Assembly (NCBI GenBank): GCA_013361705.1
Contig: JABFXN010000409.1
Coordinates: forward strand, 1 to 34,827
Source of the DNA: Acidobacteriaceae bacterium
GTDB lineage: Bacteria > Acidobacteriota > Terriglobia > Terriglobales > Acidobacteriaceae
Reading direction: 5' to 3'
Length of the DNA: 34,827 nt
The notes under the pieces were generated by a model that was not told the origin of the DNA, searched no databases, and saw nothing but the letters and a program-made list of their open reading frames with translations. Position numbers and translations under genes: made by a program. Shown here one piece after another: positions 18,490 through 26,349 of the stretch (position 1 is its first letter; each line of letters starts with the position of its first letter).

Positions 18490-20202
18490 ATGAAGCAGTT
18501 TGTTATCGCACTCTCTTTCGCTTCGGCAACCGCATTTGCGCAGGAGGTTTCGCCGGCTTCGCCACCGCTGCCGCCGGCTGTTACGTTGCAGATCGCTCCA
18601 CGCATCGGCATCACTGGGGAAGCTCCCATCGCGTTGCCCGATGTAATTCAGGCGGTGCTCGCCAATAATCGCGATATCGAGGTCTCCCATCTCGCGCAGC
18701 GGAAGGCTGTGCTCAACCTGAAGGCAGCCCGGGGGTACTTCGATCCTGTTATCGGCGGCAATGCGCACACCATGCGCCAGGTCACGCCGGTCTCGTCGTC
18801 GCTCGGCGGCGCTACTAAGGGAGCCCTCACACAAAAGGAGCTCTATGCCGATCCGCAGATCAGCGGTAACTCACCCTGGCTAGGCACAACCTACAAGCTC
18901 GACTTTGCTTCTACCCGGAGCAACAGCAACAACACCTACAACACGCTGAACCCTACCTACACCACATCGGCCACAGCGAACTTTACCCAGCCCCTGTGGA
19001 GCGGTCTGCTCTTCGACCAGAACCGCGAACGGCTCAAGGTCGCACGCAAGAACATTGCACAGAGCGATGAACAGTTCCGGCAGCGCGTGATTGAGACGAC
19101 GACGCAGGCGATCCATGCTTATTGGGAGCTCGATTATGCGTTACGCAATCTCGATGTGCAGATCGAGGCCGTGCGACTGGCGGAACAGCAGGACGCCAGC
19201 AACCGCCGCCAGGTGGAACAGGGGACGCAAGCGCCGATCGACGTTATCCAGACGCAGACGCAGATGTCGACCTATCAGCAGAACGTCTTCAACGCGCAGC
19301 AGCAGGTCACCAAGGCTGAGAACTCGCTGAAGGCGTTGATGCTGCCCAATCGCAGCGATCCGCTATGGAGCGTTGCTTTGAAGACCGCCAGCAGCCCTAC
19401 GGAGTCATCGCCTATTCCCACACTGGAGGAGGCAATGCAGCAGGCGCTCGCCGATCGTCCTGACCTCAAGGCTGGGGCCATCGGGGTACAGGTCAGCGGC
19501 CTCGACGCGCGGCTGGCACATGAACAGGCAAAGCCGCAGATTAACCTTACGGCACAGCTCGGCGTGCAGGGGCTCTCGGGCCGCGCTGTACCGCAGTCCT
19601 CCGATCTCTTCGGAAGCTTGTTTGCTCCGGTGATCACGCGCATCAACGATCTTTCGACGCTCGCCGGCCTGGCGCCGATCTCGCTTTCCAGTGGTGGAAG
19701 CTCCAGCTCGATACCATCGTTCTTCGTCGGTGGCTACGACCAGTCGCTCGGCAATCTGCGCGATGGACGTTTCCCGATCGTGAAGGTCGGAGTCCAGATG
19801 TCGTGGCCTATCGGCAACCGCACCGCGCGTGCACAGGCGGCCGTTGCCGATGCGACTAAGAAACAGACCATCGCACAGCAGCAGCAGCTTGAGATGACTA
19901 TCGAGAGCGACGTACGGAATGGCCTGCAGCAGCTTATCAATGCGGATCTTGTCCTGAGTGCCTCGCACCGCGCCGCAATACTCGCGCAACAGCAGTATGA
20001 CAGTGAGCAGCGCCAGTTCAAGGCTGGTACGTCGACGGTTTATCTGGTGCTGCAGCGGCAGAATGAGTTGATCAGCGCCAAGCTGCGGGAGATTCGCGCG
20101 GCTGCGGATCGGGGAGAAGCCGAAGCAGACTTTGATCGCGCGACGGCGAATACGCTGCGGCGGCAGAATATTGATATCGTGGCGGTTTCGAAGAAGCTGT
20201 AG
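18490..20202 (+). CDS. TolC-family outer-membrane protein
   Basis: Signal peptide MKQFVIALSFASATAFAQ; OEP domains; starts 2 nt after the RND stop. Confidence 0.92.
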   Translation: MKQFVIALSFASATAFAQEVSPASPPLPPAVTLQIAPRIGITGEAPIALPDVIQAVLANNRDIEVSHLAQRKAVLNLKAARGYFDPVIGGNAHTMRQVTPVSSSLGGATKGALTQKELYADPQISGNSPWLGTTYKLDFASTRSNSNNTYNTLNPTYTTSATANFTQPLWSGLLFDQNRERLKVARKNIAQSDEQFRQRVIETTTQAIHAYWELDYALRNLDVQIEAVRLAEQQDASNRRQVEQGTQAPIDVIQTQTQMSTYQQNVFNAQQQVTKAENSLKALMLPNRSDPLWSVALKTASSPTESSPIPTLEEAMQQALADRPDLKAGAIGVQVSGLDARLAHEQAKPQINLTAQLGVQGLSGRAVPQSSDLFGSLFAPVITRINDLSTLAGLAPISLSSGGSSSSIPSFFVGGYDQSLGNLRDGRFPIVKVGVQMSWPIGNRTARAQAAVADATKKQTIAQQQQLEMTIESDVRNGLQQLINADLVLSASHRAAILAQQQYDSEQRQFKAGTSTVYLVLQRQNELISAKLREIRAAADRGEAEADFDRATANTLRRQNIDIVAVSKKL

Positions 20203-20239
20203 TTGCGAAGGCATCTATCTTCGAGCGAAGCTCGGACCG

Positions 20240-20391
20240 GGTGGGAGCCGTGGGCTTCAGCCCACGGTTTAGAGGCACAATAGAAGATTGGGCTTTAGCC
20301 CTGGGCTTTTCTGCACGTCGGACAAAAGCCCAGGGCTAAAGCCCAACCTTATTACGCGTATATCAGCGGGCTAAAGCCCGCTGCTCCCACC
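20240..20391. repeat. Composite palindromic repeat bounded by GGTGGGAGC/GCTCCCACC
   Basis: Contains perfect 23-bp arms TTGGGCTTTAGCCCTGGGCTTTT (20288-20310) / complement (20324-20346); shares terminal blocks with 12974-13145. Confidence 0.85.
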
Positions 20392-20461
20392 CATGAACAA
20401 CCCATGAGACCACAAAGCAGGTCCTTCGCTACGCTCCGGATGACACGTAGAGATAGCACTT

Positions 20462-20875
20462 CTACCGCAACTGGCGATCTGCTTCCTTGATCGGCATGTC
20501 GTTGATGCTTGCTTCGCGTCGCTGCATCAACCCAGAGGGTACAAACTCCCATAGCTCATTACCGTAGCTGCGGAACCACTGGCCGCTGTCGTCGTGCCAC
20601 TCATAGAAGAACTTCACCGCGATGCGGTTCTCGCGGAAGGCCCAGAGTTCTTTCTTGAGCTTGTAGTCGAGTTCACGGTTCCACTTCCGCCGCAGGAACT
20701 CGGTCACCGCCTGACGGCCGTCGAGGAACTCCGCACGGTTTCTCCAATGCGTGTTCTCGGTGTAGGCCGCAGCAACGCGCTCCGGATCGCGCGTGTTCCA
20801 CAGATCTTCCGCAAGCTGTACCTTGCGTGCTGCCTGCTCGGGATCGGTAAAAGGCGGGGCGATGATGGTGCTCAT
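20462..20875 (-). CDS. DUF1348 (SnoaL/NTF2-like) family protein
   Basis: [74 protein letters not shown]. Confidence 0.88.
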   Translation of the reverse strand: MSTIIAPPFTDPEQAARKVQLAEDLWNTRDPERVAAAYTENTHWRNRAEFLDGRQAVTEFLRRKWNRELDYKLKKELWAFRENRIAVKFFYEWHDDSGQWFRSYGNELWEFVPSGLMQRREASINDMPIKEADRQLR

Positions 20876-20978
20876 AAGGGAATCTCCTGCTGCAAACATC
20901 GTACAGAGTTGAGATTACGCTCTGAACAAGGGCGATGCACCTGACTGGAGGTCGTGGGGTGGAAGGGATAAAACAAAA

Positions 20979-21036
20979 GCGGTTCACGCACAGCGCGAAT
21001 ACCCACGTCCCAGAAGCGGGACATGGGGCACCCGGT
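20979..21036. repeat. Dispersed repeat of the GACATGGGGCACCCGG family
   Basis: CGGTTCACGCACAGCGCGAATACCCACGTCCC...GGGACATGGGGCACCCGG; relatives at ~25745-25797 and 31101-31160. Confidence 0.6.
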
Positions 21037-21046
21037 ATGGGGCTTG

Positions 21047-21904
21047 CTAAATTGTCGGGTGGCAGAACCATCCGAGCTCTGATGACAGGGCGAAGGTCTG
21101 CTGTATGGTCGCTACCTGTTCTTCACCAGCAATAATCTCTACAGCTTCGGCGATTGTCTTCCTCTCTTGCAGGGCTTTCAACAATCGGAATTCGCTTTCT
21201 TCCAGCGTGCGGTAGTACACCACATCGTCATAGCGGTGCACGGCAAGGTATCGCTGTTCCGGAGCCATCGCGGGCAAGGTGGTTGTGACGTTTGCCTGTC
21301 GCAATTGCGCCGCTCCGCTGGTTACGGCTTTCTCTTCAGGCTTCTTCACAGCAAGCACAAATTCATCGACAGGATAATCAACGGCAAGCAGCCGCAGATG
21401 CGGTTGTAACGCCAGCGTCGACTCCGGTCCGAGCTTGGCTAGCTCATCCGAAGCAAGCGGCTCGATCTCGGCACCATCGAAGGCCTCGACATAGGCCCAC
21501 TCCAGCCGTGCGATATCCACGGCCAGCCGATGTTGCTCACTGGCGAACTCTGCATGCTGTTCCAGGAACTGCGGCAGATGCGCGCTGAGATCCCGCAGCG
21601 TCCACGAGGTGGAAGGGCGCTGCTTCAGATATGCCAGTACCAGCGCATCGAAGCGCTCGTCTCCCAATAGAGCCTGCAGCGCGGGATAGTCTTCTGAGAC
21701 TGCACCGATCACACGAAACCAGTACTGGCGATTGTAGATCTCCAGCCGCTCGAACGAAGTCAGCTCACTATTAGGACGGATATAGGCAGCAGCGATCTCA
21801 TCCATCGACTCACCTTCGGTTGTCCGCGGCTGCATCGTAAGTTCTGCCGTCAGGGGGCGGCGGACATCCTGTTCCATGCGGCGTTGCAGCTCAAGCAGTG
21901 TCAT
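21047..21904 (-). CDS. DUF2063 (HvfC/BufC-like) MNIO partner protein
   Basis: LLELQRRMEQDVRRPLT...RLEIYNRQYWFRVIGAVSEDYPALQALLGDERFDALVLAYLKQRPSTSWTLRDLSAHLPQFL; 4-bp overlap with the DUF692 gene. Confidence 0.88.
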   Translation of the reverse strand: MTLLELQRRMEQDVRRPLTAELTMQPRTTEGESMDEIAAAYIRPNSELTSFERLEIYNRQYWFRVIGAVSEDYPALQALLGDERFDALVLAYLKQRPSTSWTLRDLSAHLPQFLEQHAEFASEQHRLAVDIARLEWAYVEAFDGAEIEPLASDELAKLGPESTLALQPHLRLLAVDYPVDEFVLAVKKPEEKAVTSGAAQLRQANVTTTLPAMAPEQRYLAVHRYDDVVYYRTLEESEFRLLKALQERKTIAEAVEIIAGEEQVATIQQTFALSSELGWFCHPTI

Positions 21905-22755
21905 GCGACTGCCTCCTCCACATTTGAAGGCTGCAGAAACCGATTCGCTTTCAGCGCCTCGGCGTGTACCTCATCGAAGGTTGGAATATTGTCGTCCCAT
22001 TCAAGCAGCGTCGCCGTTGGCCCGCAGCGCTCGATGGCGCGTGCATACAAACTCCAAACCGGATCGAGTACAGGATGGTCATGCGTATCGAGCGTATAAC
22101 GCTCAAACTGAGAGTGACCGGCGATATGGATCTGTGCCACGCGATCCGCCGGGATGCTGTTCACATACTCCATCGGATCGAACTCGTGGTTCCGCGAGGA
22201 GACGTAGATATTGTTCACATCGAGCAGGATGCCGCAGTCGGCGGCATGCACCACCTCGTTCAGGAACTCCCACTCGGTCATCTGTGATTCGTGAAACTCG
22301 GCGTAGCTGCTGACGTTCTCCACTGCGACGGGAATCTCCAGGAAGTCCTGCACCTGGCGGATGCGCTCCGCAGTCGTCCGCACCGCCTCCCACGTATAAG
22401 GCAGCGGCAGCAGATCGTGCGTGTAGCGGCCATCGACGCTTCCCCAGCAGAGATGATCCGAGAGCCATGGCGTTCCGGTACGACGCACTAGGTCCTTCAA
22501 CCGCCGCAGGTGATCGCGGTTCGGTGCTTGTGCGCTGCCGAAGTACATCGACACGCCATGCTGCACCACGCGGTACTGATCGAGGATCTGGTCAAGAATA
22601 CGTAGGGGTCTGCCGCCATCGACCATGTAGTTCTCTGAGATGATCTCGAACCAGTCGACCACCGGCTTACGCGAGAGGATGTGGTCGTAGTGCGGCACGC
22701 GCAGGCCGATGCCGACACCATAGTCCGTATATCCGTTGAAGGGATTTGCAGGCAT
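21901..22755 (-). CDS. DUF692 / MNIO-family multinuclear non-heme iron oxidative enzyme (BufB-like)
   Basis: GVGIGLRVPHYDHIL, WFEIISENYM, WLSDHLCW, AVENVSSYAEF, GILLDVNNIYVSS, IHIAGHSQFERYTLDTHDHPV, TLLEWDDNIPTFDE. Confidence 0.93.
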   Translation of the reverse strand: MPANPFNGYTDYGVGIGLRVPHYDHILSRKPVVDWFEIISENYMVDGGRPLRILDQILDQYRVVQHGVSMYFGSAQAPNRDHLRRLKDLVRRTGTPWLSDHLCWGSVDGRYTHDLLPLPYTWEAVRTTAERIRQVQDFLEIPVAVENVSSYAEFHESQMTEWEFLNEVVHAADCGILLDVNNIYVSSRNHEFDPMEYVNSIPADRVAQIHIAGHSQFERYTLDTHDHPVLDPVWSLYARAIERCGPTATLLEWDDNIPTFDEVHAEALKANRFLQPSNVEEAVA

Positions 22756-22775
22756 AACAGCTCCATCAAGAGATT

Positions 22776-22817
22776 GCCGGTGAAGGCTCGCTATATGGCT
22801 TGCGAGTCTTCACCGGC
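22776..22817 (-). promoter_or_regulatory. Stem-loop between precursor gene and DUF692 gene
   Basis: GCCGGTGAAG (22776-22785) / CTTCACCGGC (22808-22817) plus inner CTCGC/GCGAG; no clear T-tract. Confidence 0.6.
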
Positions 22818-22826
22818 TTGCCACGG

Positions 22827-23120
22827 TTAGTTCTTTGGCTTGGAGCCGTCGGTGGCGCAGTCGCCCTTGCCCTTGCAGGAGTTCTTGCCGGCATTCTTGC
22901 CGCCGCCCTGACCTTTACAGTCGTTCTTGCCCTTGCAGGAGTGCTTGGGCAACTTCTGGTCGTCCTGTGCCGTCATCGCCACACCTGCTGCGATCGCGGC
23001 GCCGGAGACGCCGGCCTCGTGGCCAGATACAGGCTGTGCATTCAAACGAGCTGTGGTGCCGCTCAGCAGTCCGGCGAAGGCTGCTGCGAGTGCGAGATTG
23101 CTTGCCGTCTTGTGATTCAT
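22827..23120 (-). CDS. Putative MNIO RiPP precursor (bufferin-like), secreted Cys/Lys/Gly-rich 97 aa protein
   Basis: Sec-like N-terminus MNHKTASNLALAAAFAGLLSGTTARLNAQ; core HSCKGKNDCKGQGGGKNAGKNSCKGKGDC; directly upstream of the DUF692 and DUF2063 genes. Confidence 0.82.
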   Translation of the reverse strand: MNHKTASNLALAAAFAGLLSGTTARLNAQPVSGHEAGVSGAAIAAGVAMTAQDDQKLPKHSCKGKNDCKGQGGGKNAGKNSCKGKGDCATDGSKPKN

Positions 23121-23208
23121 GGTGAAGTTCCTTTCGAGATATGCACCAGGCTCGGCCTGTGCGGAGGGATGGGGCTCAGGATGCTGTCAACTTTCCCTTG
23201 CCGCTTGG

Positions 23209-23237
23209 TTTGAGACTCCACACTGCATTTGGTTACA
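23209..23237 (-). promoter_or_regulatory. Putative ECF sigma promoter for precursor operon
   Basis: Minus-strand TGTAACC-N15-TCTCAAA; same architecture as 24205-24233. Confidence 0.6.
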
Positions 23238-23255
23238 GGCGGCGGAAGAAATTTT

Positions 23256-24026
23256 TCACTGTTTCACATTGAGCGCGACACTCGTCGCACCAAGAATCTC
23301 TTCCTGATGCGGCGTCTGTGCCAGCAGGACCAGGTGCTGCGCGCCGTGAGCAAGATGCAGGCTCGAAGGTAATGCCAGGCGCACACTCTGTTCACCGTCA
23401 TTGCGAACGGTCGTCACGGTCGTCATCAGCCGCGCCACCGAGACATGCGTGAGCGACCGGCCGGAGTTCTCGCCGCGAAGCACACTGGAGCGGTCCGTAT
23501 CGTCAGTGATCACGGCGACGATCTCTACAGGCTTCGCCTTCTCCAGACCCTGCACGGCGAACTTCAGATCGATCGCCTGCGGCTGTACGTTCGCAGAGGA
23601 GATCGTGACCTCTACGGTCTTCTTTGCCGCCTCGTGGTGCAGTGCATCCTGCAGGGCATGGCTGTCGCTGCCAAGCAACTGGATGTGGCCGTTCAATACA
23701 GCCTGCGGCGTATATGGCTGTCCGTCAGCGAGCCGTGCGGCATACTTCTCCTGGCGTGTCGTAAAGGCCTCCGCGGAGTACGGGTCCTTCCATCCCAGGC
23801 TGTTCCAGTAGGTCACATGCTCGCTGATGCCGATCACCAGTTGGCCATCCTGTGTCGTCCGGCCATGGACCTGCTGCAGCAACACATCCGCGGGAGGACA
23901 GCTGGAGCATCCCTCTGAGGTAAACAGCTCCAGCACGGCCACCTTCTGATTCTGGGGTGGGACCGGTGCGGCATCGCCGCGCAATGTGAGGAAAAGGCCG
24001 GCGGCAAGAAAGACTCGAGCATACAT
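23256..24026 (-). CDS. DUF1223 secreted thioredoxin-fold-like protein
   Basis: VAVLELFTSEGCSSCPPADVLLQQV, VIGISEHVTYWNSLGWKDPYSAEAFTTRQEKYA; N-terminal signal peptide. Confidence 0.88.
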   Translation of the reverse strand: MYARVFLAAGLFLTLRGDAAPVPPQNQKVAVLELFTSEGCSSCPPADVLLQQVHGRTTQDGQLVIGISEHVTYWNSLGWKDPYSAEAFTTRQEKYAARLADGQPYTPQAVLNGHIQLLGSDSHALQDALHHEAAKKTVEVTISSANVQPQAIDLKFAVQGLEKAKPVEIVAVITDDTDRSSVLRGENSGRSLTHVSVARLMTTVTTVRNDGEQSVRLALPSSLHLAHGAQHLVLLAQTPHQEEILGATSVALNVKQ

Positions 24027-24040
24027 ACAACACCTCCATC

Positions 24041-24154
24041 AGAGCATTTTCCCTGTTGCTGGGTAGCCCGGAAGAGGAGTGCAGCGGCGTTTTCATTGCG
24101 GAAAACGCCCATAGATGCGCAAGCCCTACTCTACACCTACAGGGAAAATGCTCA
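24041..24154. mobile_element. MITE-like element copy A (114 bp)
   Basis: TIRs GAGCATTTTCCCTGT (24042-24056)/ACAGGGAAAATGCTC (24139-24153); central hairpin GGCGTTTTC-ATTGCG-GAAAACGCC (24086-24109). Confidence 0.65.
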
Positions 24155-24204
24155 GGCGACTATCTGATGCCCGTCGCGGCAGGAACGTTACAAGTCGCAC
24201 CGGC

Positions 24205-24233
24205 TGTAACCTTTCGCGCTGTGTCTTCTCTAA
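24205..24233 (+). promoter_or_regulatory. Putative ECF sigma promoter for DoxX-sigma-antisigma operon
   Basis: TGTAACC (24205-24211)-N15-TCTCTAA (24227-24233), about 48 nt before the DoxX start. Confidence 0.6.
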
Positions 24234-24281
24234 CGGTGCGGAAAGGGCGGGCTGTACGACCTGCCTCCCACGGGATGGTTC

Positions 24282-24743
24282 ATGGAACCGCTACTTCGTC
24301 TCTATCGCAACGCCGCCGAAGCGCTCTCACGGCTGCAGTCTCCCATGCTGCTGGCTGTCCGCCTCTACTGGGGCTATCAGTTCGCGCAGACTGGCTGGGG
24401 CAAACTCCATCATCTTGCGCGCATTACCGACTTCTTTACCAGCCTGGGCATTCCCTTCCCCGGCCTGAATGCGCACTTTGTCGCCAGCCTGGAGTTCGCC
24501 GGCGGCATCCTGCTGATGCTTGGTTTACTGTCTCGTCCGGTCGCTTTGCTTCTCGCCGGCAACATGTTCGTTGCATACTTGACTGCAGACCGCGAAGCGC
24601 TGTTGGCCATCTTCTCGAATCCCGGCAAATTCTACGTTGCCGACCCATATACGTTTCTCTTCGCCTCCATCATGGTGCTGGTCTTCGGCCCAGGATGGTT
24701 CGCGATCGACACTATCATTCGCAGGAGGCTTGCGAGGCAGTAG
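24282..24743 (+). CDS. DoxX-family membrane protein
   Basis: LLAVRLYWGYQFAQTGWGKLHHLARITDFFTSLGIPFPGLNAHFVASLEFAGGILLMLGLLSRP. Confidence 0.92.
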   Translation: MEPLLRLYRNAAEALSRLQSPMLLAVRLYWGYQFAQTGWGKLHHLARITDFFTSLGIPFPGLNAHFVASLEFAGGILLMLGLLSRPVALLLAGNMFVAYLTADREALLAIFSNPGKFYVADPYTFLFASIMVLVFGPGWFAIDTIIRRRLARQ

Positions 24744-24745
24744 CG

Positions 24746-25369
24746 ATGACGCTCCAGGAACAGCAGGGAGAAGCCGAGCTCATCGCCGCCATTCTGGCCG
24801 GCGAGACGCAGCTCTACCATGATCTGATCCGCCCCTATGAGCGGCCGGTTTATCTGCTGGCGCTCTCGTATATGAAGAACGAGACCGATGCCGAAGATGT
24901 TACGCAGGAAGCCTTCCTCAAGGCGTTTCGGCATCTCTCGTCCTTTCGGGCAGACGCCAAGTTCAGTACCTGGCTCATCAGCATTGCCCTGAACGAGGCC
25001 CGCGGCCGCCTTCGCCGCCAGACGGCAGCTCGTACTGAATCCCTGGACAAAGATCCCGACGAAGAAGGAGCGGTTTCGCCTGCCCTGCTGCGCGACTGGC
25101 GTGAGATCCCCTCGGAGGCGGTCGAGCGCGGCGAGATCCGCGATCTGCTGCGAAAAGCCGTCGAAACACTGCCGGAGATCTATCGCGAAGTATTTCTTCT
25201 GCGGGACGTGGAGGAGCTTAATATCAATGAAACCGCGGAGGCCCTGAACATCAGCGTCTCTGCCGTGAAGGTCAGGCTGCACCGCGCGCGGCTGATGTTG
25301 CAGAAGTATCTCGCGCCGCAGTTGAAGTCGGTGACGAAGCCGAAAAGGAGGTGGTTCGCGTGGTCATAG
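24746..25369 (+). CDS. ECF-type RNA polymerase sigma factor
   Basis: sigma2 YLLALSYMKNETDAEDVTQEAFLKAFRHLSSFRADAKFSTWL; sigma4 LPEIYREVFLLRDVEELNINETAEALNISVSAVKVRLHRARLML. Confidence 0.95.
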   Translation: MTLQEQQGEAELIAAILAGETQLYHDLIRPYERPVYLLALSYMKNETDAEDVTQEAFLKAFRHLSSFRADAKFSTWLISIALNEARGRLRRQTAARTESLDKDPDEEGAVSPALLRDWREIPSEAVERGEIRDLLRKAVETLPEIYREVFLLRDVEELNINETAEALNISVSAVKVRLHRARLMLQKYLAPQLKSVTKPKRRWFAWS

Positions 25370-25608
25370 AATGCAAACACGTCTGGACCTACATCTCCGA
25401 TTACCTTGATGGAACACTCTCTGAGGAGATTCGCGTGACTGTCCAGAAGCATCTCGAACACTGCGAGCTCTGCTCGGCGATCCTGGACTCGACGCGCAAT
25501 ATCCTTGTGCTAACGGCGGATGACCGTGTCTTTGAGCTGCCGGTCGGCTTCAGTGAGCGTCTGCATCAGCGGCTGGAAGAAGAGCTTAAGCAGAAGAAGG
25601 GCTCGTGA
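25351..25608 (+). CDS. Zinc-finger anti-sigma factor
   Basis: CKHVWTYISDYLDGTLSEEIRVTVQKHLEHCELC (zf-HC2-like); overlaps the sigma gene; GTG start at 25351, or at 25360 with AAGGAG spacing. Confidence 0.85.
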   Translation: MVRVVIECKHVWTYISDYLDGTLSEEIRVTVQKHLEHCELCSAILDSTRNILVLTADDRVFELPVGFSERLHQRLEEELKQKKGS

Positions 25609-25618
25609 GGGCGGGCTG

Positions 25619-25797
25619 CCTTTTGTTTGTCATTTCGTAGCGATAGCGGAGAAATCTGCTTTTGAAGCTGTACCTCAGCGGCTAAAAGCCGCGCAATTTT
25701 AGAGCCTGTGCGGGACGGCTGAAGCCGTCCCCTTAAGCAAAACCATTCGCGCTCCCGCGCGAACGTCCCATGTCCCCGAGGGACATGGGGCACCCGA
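25619..25797. repeat. Composite intergenic repeat cluster
   Basis: TTTTGTTTGTCATTTCGTAGCG..GGAGAAATCTGCTTTTGAAGCTG, AGCGGCTAAAAGCCGC, GGACGGCTGAAGCCGTCC, GTCCCATGTCCCCGAGGGACATGGGGCACCC. Confidence 0.7.
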
Positions 25798-25835
25798 TTC
25801 AGGCCTCACCGGAGAGCTAAGGCGCCTTGCCCAAC

Positions 25836-25873
25836 TAGCAACTAGGAACCAGCAACCAGGAACCAGCAACTGC
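25836..25873. repeat. Short 14-nt tandem repeat (~2.7 copies)
   Basis: TAGCAACTAGGAAC / CAGCAACCAGGAAC / CAGCAACTGC. Confidence 0.6.
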
Positions 25874-25875
25874 TT

Positions 25876-26331
25876 TTACGGGACGTGGTGAATGATGTGG
25901 TGCGTTGCAGCCTCGGCGGTCACCAGCACCAGCGTCACCACTGCCAGTGCGATCTGAAAGCGTTCCGACCACAGCGTCTTCGATGTCGGCGGTGTGATGC
26001 GCCACTGGGATGCCGGCCGATCGCGCAGTGATCTAATCCTCCAGATCACGTAGAGATTCACCAGCGAGCCTACGACCGCGATGATCATCATCGGGATGCG
26101 GATCGCATCCTGGTGAAAGCCTGTCGCCGGATGATGGACTCCAGCCGCGGCCGCCAGGGCACTGAGGCCGATCACGACACGTACCCCGCTGATTGCCATC
26201 ACCGCCGTGCATGCACTCTGCAGCACAATGAAGCCAAAGCTGGTCAGCGTTACCAGCCAGTTCGGTTTCGCCTGCTTTTCTATCTCAACCGACACACGTC
26301 CCTCCGGCCTCTTTATCGTACCCGTTCGCAA
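25876..26331 (-). CDS. Putative membrane protein
   Basis: About four hydrophobic segments (FGFIVLQSACTAVMAISGVRVVIGLSALAAAAGV, IPMMIIAVVGSLVNLYVIW, IALAVVTLVLVTAEA), C-term HHIIHHVP. Confidence 0.6.
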   Translation of the reverse strand: MRTGTIKRPEGRVSVEIEKQAKPNWLVTLTSFGFIVLQSACTAVMAISGVRVVIGLSALAAAAGVHHPATGFHQDAIRIPMMIIAVVGSLVNLYVIWRIRSLRDRPASQWRITPPTSKTLWSERFQIALAVVTLVLVTAEAATHHIIHHVP

Positions 26332-26349
26332 TCCGGCAGAGATGAAGAC

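Noticed and set aside
19405-20214. 269-aa minus-strand ORF
   Set aside because: Antisense to the TolC-family gene; no recognisable motifs.
24056-24745. N-terminal extension of the ECF sigma ORF (437 aa total)
   Set aside because: The extension overlaps the MITE-like element and the DoxX gene in another frame; the sigma domain begins cleanly at ATG 24746.
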